Shown here one piece after another: positions 29,428-37,053 of a DNA stretch of 38,186 nucleotides (positions are counted from its first letter, which is position 1; each line of letters begins with the position of its first letter). The position numbers were made by a program, and so were the translations under genes. The notes under the pieces were generated by a model that saw only the letters and a list, made by a program, of their open reading frames with translations, was not told where the DNA came from and made no database searches. The DNA is from a virus. Location: the IMG/VR virus record IMGVR_UViG_3300034198_002642, positions 1 to 38,186 of that record; one strand, 5' to 3'.

Positions 29428-32268
29428 ATGGCAGAAATTAACCCAGAAGAACTGAGCAAAGCACTAAAGAGCCTTACCGATAGCACCGGCGACGCCTCTA
29501 AGGCTACGAATGCTAGAGCCGCTGCGGAACAGAAAGCAGTAGAGACAGCCAAGATTGCCGCGGCTGCGTACAAGAATGCTGCTACTGGTATATTAGGTGG
29601 TGCTAAAGAATTAGGTAATGCTATGACCAGCAGTGCTGCAGGTCTAGAGAAATACAGCGGTGCTGTAGGATCCGTCACTAACACTACGTATGGGTTGTTA
29701 GCTGCTATGGGTCCTCTAGGACTAGCCATAGGTGGATTAGTAAAACTGTTTGGCATGGTCGCTACTGCATCGTTGAAACAGAACGATGCATTGAGCAAAG
29801 CATTCGATCAGTTGAGCGAGTTCGGAGCTATCGATACTAGGGGATTCAGGGGCGTACTAGATGATCTAAAAGCCGTAGGTGGTAGTTCAGAGAACATACA
29901 GTTCTTTCTGGAAGGCTTGCGAAAAGTAGGACCTGAATTAGGAACTTTTGGTGGTACAGCAGCAGTAGGCCGTAAAGCATTAGTCGATGTATTCCAAAAG
30001 ACTTTGCAGGGAGACACTGAGTATAGATTGAGGCGTTTCGGTGTCACTATGGAAGATGCCTTCAAGTTTACCGGCAATTACATAAAGCAACAAACATTGT
30101 CTGGTGGAACGTTAGGTAAAACTACAGAACAGTTGAATCAAGAGAGCGTGAGATATATAGGAAATCTCAGCGATATCGCAAGATTGACTGGTCTCACCAG
30201 AGATGAGATGGAAGAAGCTAGAGAAGCACAACTGCAAGATGCTAGATTGCAATTGCATCTACAAGAATTACGTGCTAGTGGAGCTAAAGGTGAAGCAGAA
30301 GCTAATCGCATACAGACTAGTCTAGCCTACGTAGAAAAGGTATATGGTAAATCGTTTGGTGACGGTATGCGCGACATGATACTCAATAATGGGGCTATCA
30401 CAAGTGACAAAGCAGCAGCCGTAGCCATGTCTTTGGGTAATGCAGGATTTGAAGGTATAAACAAGGTCGTCAAAGGTAGTGGAGATTTAGCCACAGACCT
30501 GGGAAATATGACTAACGATTTTGGTCCCAGATTAGAAGGCAACTTCAAGCGATTAGGTCCTGCGATGAAAGCCGGAGCTATGGGGGCTATGGATGAACTC
30601 GGTGTGAGCGTAGAAGCATATGCTGGAATGCAGAGGGCCAAAACAATAGATGTCAAAAAATTCATAGAAGAACGCGAAGCTATAGAGAAAGAAGGTGTCA
30701 ATGCTCGTAGAGATACAGAGACTGCGATAGTGAAGCAAGAACGTAACGTGAGAAACGCTATGGAAGACTTCAAATTTGCTATAGGAGACAAATTGTTACC
30801 GGCAGTGCTAGGTGCTACTAGCATATTCCATAGCTTTGCTAAATTCTTAGCTAAGATGATCGATAAATTCGGTACATACGTCGGTTTAGGAAAGACTAAT
30901 CTATCTGCTAATTTCAGAGACCTCACTGATAATGCGGAAGATTTAAAAGTAGCTAACCAAGAATTAGCAGAATCTAATCAGAAAGCAGCCTTAGCACAGG
31001 AAAGAAAAGCTAAACTAGATGAGATAGCAGCCGCATTGACTGAAGCTGGAGCACAAGGTGCTACTCCACGTGAGCAGGGCGCAGCTGCCCAACGTGCGAT
31101 AGACAAGCTAGTACAAGACCAAGAGAAATTGAGCGTAGCGAAAGAAGAGGCATGGAAAAAAGAGACTGACGCTACCAAAAAAGAACAATTGATGAAAGAG
31201 AAGCTAGCGGCTGATGAGCAGAGAGCCCAGTACTGGGATATAGCTAACTCTATGAGAATGGCAGGGGTCGACAGGAAGAAAGAGGTCTTCGATACTTTCA
31301 TGCAAAAACAGCAAACTGTCGAACAAGAAGAAAGAACGAAAATCCTCGAAAGAGAAAAAAAGATATTAGAACTCAAAGAAGAAACCGCAAAGTTAGGTGG
31401 TAAACAAGATACTAGAGACTTTGATAATATCACTCAGTCTTATATGGAGAAGGTTGCGAAAAAAGAATCCGGTGGCCAATACAACACTACTTTTGGTAGA
31501 TCCGGTACAGGTGATATCAATGGTAAAAAGGTAACTGAGTCTACCATCGCTGAAGTAGCAGCTTGGCAAGCCGAGGAGAAAAGATTAAAAACAAACAAGC
31601 AAGCTGCAGGAGCATATCAATTTATGGATGTTGCAGGCGCTGCGAAACGTGCCGGCATCGACATGACTGCTAAGTTTGACAAAGAGACTCAAGATAAGAT
31701 GATGCGCGCCTATACAGACGAAAATGCAAAAGTCTTACAGAGTCTAGGTGTATTTCCAAATGAAGAAAATCTGTCTCTAGCCCATGGTGTAGGTGCAGCG
31801 GGCGCTGCAAAATTGATCAAAGCACAAAAAGAAGGCAAAGGCGCCGACAAAGCTGCTGATGTCTTAGGGTTAAAAGAAGGTCCAGAAAGAGATACTAATC
31901 CGCATTTGATGAAACCTGTCAACACTGTTATTGCTGATTTTGCTAAACGTGTCGCTAAGACCGCTGCCACTGGCGGTGTGTTTGAAGGACCTTCTAGCGG
32001 TTACCCAGTCATGCTGCATGGTCCGGGTAAAGAGTTCGTGTTCAGGGAAGATCAATTACGCACTATGGTAGAGTCAGTGCAGAAGTCTACACTAGAATCC
32101 CAGATAGGTTCATTGACTACTAGACAGGGTTCTTTTGGATCAATGATGAATCCTAGTGATGATATCAAGACTATGGTGACTATGTTATCACAGAAGTTCG
32201 ATGATGCTATCGATGAGATACGTAAGGGAAATCGCATACAAGAAAAGGTTGTGACTGCACTAGCTTAA
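29428..32268 (+). CDS. gp29: Tape-measure protein (gp29-like) with lysozyme/transglycosylase-like domain
   Basis: This 946-aa protein has tape-measure architecture. It has an Ala/Lys-rich helical N-terminus and a hydrophobic segment at ~88-114 (LLAAMGPLGLAIGGLVKLFG). Long charged helices follow, densest at ~500-660 (LAESNQKAALAQERKAKLDE; EEERTKILEREKKILELKE-like). Residues ~671-815 look like a cell-wall hydrolase: KVAKKESGGQY with candidate catalytic E680, then KQAAGAYQFMDVAG, like the GxYQ motif of lambda R-type transglycosylases and phage lysozymes, then NLSLAHGVGAAGAAKLI. The C-terminus (GGVFEGPSSGYPVMLHGPG, EFVFREDQL) resembles the end of other tape measures. T4 gp29 is 590 aa without such a domain. 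Its role is setting tail length and helping DNA cross the cell wall. It is divergent from gp26/51 and precedes the portal. Confidence 0.78.
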   Translation: MAEINPEELSKALKSLTDSTGDASKATNARAAAEQKAVETAKIAAAAYKNAATGILGGAKELGNAMTSSAAGLEKYSGAVGSVTNTTYGLLAAMGPLGLAIGGLVKLFGMVATASLKQNDALSKAFDQLSEFGAIDTRGFRGVLDDLKAVGGSSENIQFFLEGLRKVGPELGTFGGTAAVGRKALVDVFQKTLQGDTEYRLRRFGVTMEDAFKFTGNYIKQQTLSGGTLGKTTEQLNQESVRYIGNLSDIARLTGLTRDEMEEAREAQLQDARLQLHLQELRASGAKGEAEANRIQTSLAYVEKVYGKSFGDGMRDMILNNGAITSDKAAAVAMSLGNAGFEGINKVVKGSGDLATDLGNMTNDFGPRLEGNFKRLGPAMKAGAMGAMDELGVSVEAYAGMQRAKTIDVKKFIEEREAIEKEGVNARRDTETAIVKQERNVRNAMEDFKFAIGDKLLPAVLGATSIFHSFAKFLAKMIDKFGTYVGLGKTNLSANFRDLTDNAEDLKVANQELAESNQKAALAQERKAKLDEIAAALTEAGAQGATPREQGAAAQRAIDKLVQDQEKLSVAKEEAWKKETDATKKEQLMKEKLAADEQRAQYWDIANSMRMAGVDRKKEVFDTFMQKQQTVEQEERTKILEREKKILELKEETAKLGGKQDTRDFDNITQSYMEKVAKKESGGQYNTTFGRSGTGDINGKKVTESTIAEVAAWQAEEKRLKTNKQAAGAYQFMDVAGAAKRAGIDMTAKFDKETQDKMMRAYTDENAKVLQSLGVFPNEENLSLAHGVGAAGAAKLIKAQKEGKGADKAADVLGLKEGPERDTNPHLMKPVNTVIADFAKRVAKTAATGGVFEGPSSGYPVMLHGPGKEFVFREDQLRTMVESVQKSTLESQIGSLTTRQGSFGSMMNPSDDIKTMVTMLSQKFDDAIDEIRKGNRIQEKVVTALA

Positions 32269-32292
32269 TTTAAGACAACCTACATATAGAAC

Positions 32293-32300
32293 GATAAATA
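32293..32300 (+). promoter_or_regulatory. Late promoter motif GATAAATA before gp20
   Basis: GATAAATA is identical to the sites before gp6 and the baseplate operon, but only five bases from the gp20 ATG. Transcripts starting at the usual distance would have almost no leader. Confidence 0.5.
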
Positions 32301-32305
32301 TAACT

Positions 32306-34072
32306 ATGGCATACAAAAAACGTTTCCGCGCACCCAATCTAACGGGTCAGATGAGTCCTATATCGGGTTCCAATAGCAATAATGGAGCTTGGAATGGTGA
32401 TGGTTATGGGGTGACTGCTAGTACTGGTACGAATAACACAGATGTATCATACAGGAACTATCAGAACAGATTACCTGAAGTATACACAGGACACCCAAAT
32501 CGCGTAGAGCGTTATAATCAATATGAGATGATGGATGCAGATGCTGAAGTCAATGCATGCTTAGACATCATCGCTGAGTTCAGCACACAGTTAAACGAAC
32601 AGAACAGGACACCATTCGAGATAGTTTTCAATGAGGATCCTACCCCACACGAAGTAGATATCGTGAAGAAACAACTGCAACAATGGTGCAAATTGAACGA
32701 ATTCGAGACTAGGGCGTTCAAGATTTTCCGCAACACGATCAAGTTTGGCGATCAGATTTTCATACGCGATCCAGAGAATTTCAAGCTATACTGGGTAGAT
32801 ATGACTAAACTGACTAAGGTCATCGTCAATGAGACAGAGGGAAAGAAACCTGAGCAATACGTTGTCAAAGATATCAACCCTAATCTACAGAACTTGACTA
32901 TCGCTGAGAAGATCAGCACAGATTTCCAGACTCCTACGGGAGCAGGTGGCTATAGCGCACCACATACTTATACGGTACCCAATCAGCCTTCTACTACAGG
33001 AAGCAGATTCAGCATGGGGTTGAACGAAGCGGCTGTCGATGCTAAACACGTTGTGCATCTCAGCTTGACAGAAGGCCTAGATCGTTACTGGCCTTTTGGA
33101 CAGAGCGTATTAGAGAACATCTTCAAGGTGTTCAAGCAGAAAGAACTGTTAGAAGATGCTATATTGATCTATCGTATACAACGCGCCCCAGAGCGCAGGA
33201 TATTCAAGATCGATGTGGGTAACATGCCAAGTCATATGGCCATGGCTTTCGTAGACCGTGTAAAGAATGAGATACATCAGCGCAGGATTCCAAGCATACA
33301 GGGTGGTCAGAGCGTGCTAGATTCTACATATAACCCATTGAGCATGAACGAAGATTACTTCTTCCCAGTCACTGCTGATGGTAGGGGTAGCGATGTCACT
33401 ACACTGCAAGGTGGACAGAATCTAGGTGAGATCGATGACTTGCGCTATTTCAATAACAGATTAGCGCGTGGTCTACGTGTTCCTAGCAGCTATCTACCGC
33501 AAGGTCCTGAAGACAATCCTACACCATTGAGCGATGGCCGTGTAGGAACGGCTATGATACAAGAGTTCAGATTCAATCAATACTGTGAGAGATTGCAGAA
33601 ATATATCAGCCAGAAACTCAATGATGAGTTCAAACTATTCATGCGCTGGCGCGGCCTCAATATCGATAGCAGTCTGTTCGATATCAAGTTTAATGCACCG
33701 CAAAATTTCGCTGCATATCGCCAGAGTGAACTAGACTCAGCACGTGTCACAGTATTCCAGACTATGGAAGCGTTCCCATACGTCAGTAAACGTTTCGCTA
33801 TGGAAAGATTCTTGGGCTTGTCTGAGGAAGAGATCGAGAAGAACAGCCGTATGTGGTTCGAAGAAAGAGAGAAACCTGAAGATAGTGAAGCATCAGGTGG
33901 CGATCTACGTAGTATAGGTATCAGTTCCGGTGATCTAGAAGCAGATTCTGAGACGGCTGAGAACATGCCGGACGAAGAGAACCCAGAACAGATGCCAGCT
34001 GAGATAGGCCCAGCAGTAGGTGGACCTGAAGCAGCCCCGGCGGGAGTACCTCCCCCTCCTCCCCCGCTATGA
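32306..34072 (+). CDS. gp20: Portal vertex protein gp20
   Basis: This 588-aa protein is gp20, the dodecameric portal through which DNA is packaged and to which the neck binds. Family stretches are clear: YNQYEMMDADAEVNACLDII, NEFETRAFKIFRNTIKFGDQ, YRIQRAPERRIFKIDVGNMP, YFFPVTADGRGSDVTTLQGG and DLRYFNNRLARGLRVPSSYL. The length matches other gp20s (T4 524 aa). The last ~70 residues are acidic and end in poly-Pro (PPPPPPL). The start is ATG 32306 without a clear ribosome site. The next in-frame ATG (codon 15) is no better, so the start is a little uncertain. It opens the T4-like head cluster 20-67-68-21-22-23. Confidence 0.95.
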   Translation: MAYKKRFRAPNLTGQMSPISGSNSNNGAWNGDGYGVTASTGTNNTDVSYRNYQNRLPEVYTGHPNRVERYNQYEMMDADAEVNACLDIIAEFSTQLNEQNRTPFEIVFNEDPTPHEVDIVKKQLQQWCKLNEFETRAFKIFRNTIKFGDQIFIRDPENFKLYWVDMTKLTKVIVNETEGKKPEQYVVKDINPNLQNLTIAEKISTDFQTPTGAGGYSAPHTYTVPNQPSTTGSRFSMGLNEAAVDAKHVVHLSLTEGLDRYWPFGQSVLENIFKVFKQKELLEDAILIYRIQRAPERRIFKIDVGNMPSHMAMAFVDRVKNEIHQRRIPSIQGGQSVLDSTYNPLSMNEDYFFPVTADGRGSDVTTLQGGQNLGEIDDLRYFNNRLARGLRVPSSYLPQGPEDNPTPLSDGRVGTAMIQEFRFNQYCERLQKYISQKLNDEFKLFMRWRGLNIDSSLFDIKFNAPQNFAAYRQSELDSARVTVFQTMEAFPYVSKRFAMERFLGLSEEEIEKNSRMWFEEREKPEDSEASGGDLRSIGISSGDLEADSETAENMPDEENPEQMPAEIGPAVGGPEAAPAGVPPPPPPL

Positions 34073-34074
34073 TT

Positions 34075-34082
34075 GATAAATA
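34075..34082 (+). promoter_or_regulatory. Late promoter motif GATAAATA before the core-protein genes
   Basis: The motif starts two bases after the gp20 stop, with seven bases to the next ATG (34090), almost the same close spacing as at gp20. It could separate core and capsid expression from portal expression, of which fewer copies are needed. Confidence 0.5.
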
Positions 34083-34089
34083 GTAAACT

Positions 34090-34317
34090 ATGAAACTATT
34101 TGAGATGTTCGATAAACCCGTTGATGGTTACCAAGATGTTGCTACAGACAACAGCGAACCTAAATGGAAACAGTTTAGAAAAACGAAACTGACATTGAAG
34201 CAGATACGTAAATTACGCAAGATGAATGATGTGCGTAACTATGAACATGCACAGAACCTCAAGAAAATCCGCAAACAATATACCCCAGTGACTACAGAAG
34301 AACAACCTTCTCTGTAA
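34090..34317 (+). CDS. gp67: Small basic prohead core protein, gp67 position
   Basis: This 75-aa protein lies directly between the portal and the acidic core protein, where T4 has gp67. It is rich in Lys/Arg (RKTKLTLKQIRKLRKMNDVR; NLKKIRKQYTPV) and contains EPKWKQFRKTKLTLKQI, a pattern I recall from the short gene at this place in marine T4-like phages. T4 gp67 is small but acidic, so equivalence rests on position rather than composition. It is probably an internal core or structural protein. No cleavage motif is obvious. Function is inferred from context. Confidence 0.6.
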   Translation: MKLFEMFDKPVDGYQDVATDNSEPKWKQFRKTKLTLKQIRKLRKMNDVRNYEHAQNLKKIRKQYTPVTTEEQPSL

Positions 34318-34430
34318 TCTATTCCGGCTATTCCTGCCAAAAACGTAAAAAAACAGTACTTATTGAGCACTTTTCCTGAATACGTGCTAAGTAGATATTA
34401 CAAAGCCATTTTATCTACAGGAGATCTGCA

Positions 34431-35267
34431 ATGGATAACAAAAAATTTGAACAGTTGATCGATTTGATCATTAACGAAGATGAAGACAAGGCCAAGGCCT
34501 TATTTCATGATATCGTAGTAGAGAAAAGCCGTGAAATCTATGAAAATATGATGGAAGAAGAAGAAGATGAAGAAGATGATGAGGAAGAGACAGTTGAAGA
34601 AGGTCTTTCCATCAATGTAGAAGAAACAGGTCATAGCGGTGATCAAGTCGAAGGCTTGATGAGCGAGATCGGTGCCGAAGAAGAAGGCATGACCGAAGAA
34701 GATGACGAATTTGCTGATATCGATGTTGACGGTGAAGAAGCCGCTGACGATATGGACGATATGGGCGGCGAAGCAGGTGAAGAAGAATTAGAAGACCGTG
34801 TAGTCGAGCTAGAAGATAAGCTAGACGAGTTGATGGCCGAGTTCGAAGAAATGATGGGCAAAGACTCCGGTGAAGAAGATATGGGTGATGAAGAAGGTGC
34901 CGAAGAGATGGGCGGCGAAGAAGGTGAAGAAGCCGGTGAAGAAGGTGAAGAAGAAGGCGTGATGGAAGCTGTTCAACTTCAGAAAGTCTCCGTGACTCAC
35001 GGTGACAACGGTCAGAACACTAAGAGCCCAGTAAGCGGCGGACCAAAAGTATCCGGCAACGGTGCTAAGGCAGTCAATGCATTTGGTGGCGATGAGAAAG
35101 GTGGCAAAGCACAAGCTCCTAAGACTATCCCAGGAACATACAAAAATGCTCCAGGACAGAAAGGTCAGGATCTAGCAGCAGCTCCTAAGCCAAAGCATGG
35201 TGACGATGGTCAAAATACTAAGAGCCCTTTAGGTGAGTCCAAGAAGTCGAAGAAAAGCGTTAAGTAA
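34431..35267 (+). CDS. gp68: Acidic prohead core protein, gp68-like with gp67-like acidic domain
   Basis: This 278-aa protein begins with the gp68-type helix (FEQLIDLIINEDEDKAKALF, HDIVVEKSREIYENM). Residues ~40-180 are almost entirely Glu/Asp/Gly/Met, and in composition resemble the acidic T4 gp67. A basic, Gly/Lys-rich tail (~180-278) has two copies of HGD(N/D)GQNTKSP, at ~195 and ~257. The protein would fill the prohead core and be cut up by gp21; VMEA near residue 178 fits the T4 protease pattern (hydrophobic-x-E before A/G). AGGAG precedes the ATG at good spacing. The 113 bases upstream hold only a weak AGCAC/GTGCT hairpin (34366-34388) and a poly-A run. Confidence 0.72.
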   Translation: MDNKKFEQLIDLIINEDEDKAKALFHDIVVEKSREIYENMMEEEEDEEDDEEETVEEGLSINVEETGHSGDQVEGLMSEIGAEEEGMTEEDDEFADIDVDGEEAADDMDDMGGEAGEEELEDRVVELEDKLDELMAEFEEMMGKDSGEEDMGDEEGAEEMGGEEGEEAGEEGEEEGVMEAVQLQKVSVTHGDNGQNTKSPVSGGPKVSGNGAKAVNAFGGDEKGGKAQAPKTIPGTYKNAPGQKGQDLAAAPKPKHGDDGQNTKSPLGESKKSKKSVK

Positions 35268-35280
35268 GGAAACCTGAGAT

Positions 35281-35922
35281 ATGGCTTTGTATCTTAAGGA
35301 GCATCTAACTTTCGACCGTGCTAACATGGTGGTCGAGAGTGCAGGTGAAGGTGATTTGAAGAGCCTTTACATGAAAGGCATCTTCATTCAGGGTGGGGTA
35401 AAGAACGCGAATGAGCGTGTTTACCCCCTTTCTGAAATCGAATCAGCCGTCGAGACTCTTAATCAGCAAATCCAAGAAGGTTACAGTGTTCTGGGAGAAG
35501 TCGATCACCCAGATGACCTCAAAATCAATCTAGATCGTGTATCACACATGATAACTAACATGTGGATGGACGGTGCCAACGGTTTTGGAAAACTCAAGAT
35601 TTTACCAACTCCAATGGGTCTGTTAGTAAAGACTATGTTGGAGAGCGGTGTCAAATTAGGCGTGTCTAGTCGTGGTAGCGGTAACGTCAATGATCTAGAT
35701 GGCCGTGTCAGTGACTTCGAGATCGTCACTGTGGATATAGTTGCACAACCAAGTGCACCTAATGCATATCCAAAAGCAATTTATGAAGGGCTTATGAACA
35801 TGAAGAATGGTCATAAGATGTTGGGAATCGCAAAAGATGCACAAAGCGATAAAAAAGTACAGAGATACCTGAAAGACGAAGTGGTTCGTCTTATCAAGGA
35901 CCTCAAGATTAAAGGGGAATAA
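35281..35922 (+). CDS. gp21: Prohead maturation protease gp21
   Basis: This 213-aa serine protease processes the scaffold and capsid proteins before packaging. The family motifs are YMKGIFIQGGVKNANERVYP, the histidine motif GEVDHPDD (H76) and the serine motif KLGVSSRGSG (S129/S130), followed by DFEIVTVDIVAQPSAPNAY (D152 may complete the active site). AIYEGL at ~167 fits the consensus cleavage pattern I/L-x-E before G/A and may be the self-processing site. Length matches T4 gp21 (212 aa). It lies 13 bases after gp68 with AAGGAA upstream and two bases before gp22. Confidence 0.95.
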   Translation: MALYLKEHLTFDRANMVVESAGEGDLKSLYMKGIFIQGGVKNANERVYPLSEIESAVETLNQQIQEGYSVLGEVDHPDDLKINLDRVSHMITNMWMDGANGFGKLKILPTPMGLLVKTMLESGVKLGVSSRGSGNVNDLDGRVSDFEIVTVDIVAQPSAPNAYPKAIYEGLMNMKNGHKMLGIAKDAQSDKKVQRYLKDEVVRLIKDLKIKGE

Positions 35923-35924
35923 GC

Positions 35925-37022
35925 ATGTTAGATGCTATCAAGCCATTACTTGAAAGTGGCTTAATCAACGAAGAAACCAGCCAAGCTATCAATGAGGCAT
36001 GGGAATCAAAGTTGGTTGAGGCGCGTGAACAAGTACGTGCAGAACTCCGCGAGGAATTCGCACAACGTTATGAACATGACAAGAACATAATGGTTGAAGC
36101 CCTTGACAATATGGTTACAGAAGGTCTAGAAGCTGAGATTTCCGAATTTCAGTCTGAAAGACAAGCAATGCACGAAGACCGTGTAAACGCAAAGCGCAAG
36201 TTGCAGGAAAACGCAGCTAAGTTCAATGAATTTATGGTTACTAAACTAGCCGAAGAGATCAAAGAACTACGCGGTGAGCGCCAAATACAGAAAGAAAGTC
36301 AGCAGAAGCTAGAGCAGTTCATCGTTCACGCTCTTGCACGTGAGATCAAAGAGTTCTCACAGGACAAGAAGGCTGTAGTTGAAGCAAAGGTCAAGTTAGT
36401 TGCTGAAGGTCGTAAGCAGTTGGAAGCTCTCAAAGCTAAGTTTGTAACTGAGAGTGCCAAACGCATGAACGAATCTGTAGCTAAACACCTCAAGAGTGAA
36501 ATGCAGCAGTTGAAAGAAGATATCAAAGCCTCACGTGAGAACGATTTTGGCCGTCGTATTTTCGAATCTTTCGCAAGCGAGTTCAGCACAACTTATCTAA
36601 ACGATAAGGCTGAGACACGTAAGCTAATGGCAACATTACACCAGAAAGATGAACAACTAGCTGAGTCCATGAAGTCAGTCAAAGAAGCACAGAAGTTAGT
36701 TGAAAGTAAAGAACGTGAAGTCCGTATTATCAAAGAGAGTAACCAACGTGAGAAGGTTATGTCTAGTCTGCTAGGAACTCTCAATGAGGAAAAAGCAGTG
36801 ATAATGCAGGATTTACTAGAGAGCGTCCAAACACCTCGTCTTCAGGCCGCTTTCGATAAATATCTACCAGCTGTACTCAATAGCACAACCGAGAAGAAAG
36901 CTGTAAAGCAAGTAATCAAGGAAAGCGTTAATGAGGTCACTGGTGATAAGTCTGCTAACAAACAAACTGAAGTTGAGCAACGTGATAACGTTATCAACCT
37001 TAAGCGTTTGGCAGGGCTTTAA
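35925..37022 (+). CDS. gp22: Prohead core scaffolding protein gp22
   Basis: This 365-aa, nearly all-helical charged protein lies between protease and capsid genes, as gp22 does in T4. It starts LLESGLINEETSQAINEAWE and continues with long Lys/Glu coiled coil (LVEAREQVRAELREEFAQRY; EEIKELRGERQIQKESQQKL). The family end follows (LLESVQTPRLQAAFDKYLPA, then NLKRLAGL). Several hydrophobic-x-E-G/A/S sites (such as MVTEG) could be cut by gp21. Length is above T4 gp22 (269 aa). The ribosome site GGGGAA overlaps the gp21 end, giving coupled expression. Confidence 0.93.
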   Translation: MLDAIKPLLESGLINEETSQAINEAWESKLVEAREQVRAELREEFAQRYEHDKNIMVEALDNMVTEGLEAEISEFQSERQAMHEDRVNAKRKLQENAAKFNEFMVTKLAEEIKELRGERQIQKESQQKLEQFIVHALAREIKEFSQDKKAVVEAKVKLVAEGRKQLEALKAKFVTESAKRMNESVAKHLKSEMQQLKEDIKASRENDFGRRIFESFASEFSTTYLNDKAETRKLMATLHQKDEQLAESMKSVKEAQKLVESKEREVRIIKESNQREKVMSSLLGTLNEEKAVIMQDLLESVQTPRLQAAFDKYLPAVLNSTTEKKAVKQVIKESVNEVTGDKSANKQTEVEQRDNVINLKRLAGL

Positions 37023-37030
37023 TATATCGA

Positions 37031-37038
37031 CATAAATT
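37031..37038 (+). promoter_or_regulatory. Possible late promoter variant CATAAATT before gp23
   Basis: CATAAATT keeps the ATAAAT core of the late motif and lies 15 bases before the gp23 ATG, with an AGGAGA ribosome site between. T4 gp23 has its own strong late promoter. The two mismatches make this tentative. Confidence 0.35.
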
Positions 37039-37053
37039 TAGGAGAAAATAAAA

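Noticed and set aside
30327-31433. Minus-strand ORFs opposite the tape-measure gene
   Set aside because: Ser/Phe/Leu-rich translations typical of the antisense of Lys/Glu/Ala coiled coils; no ribosome sites.
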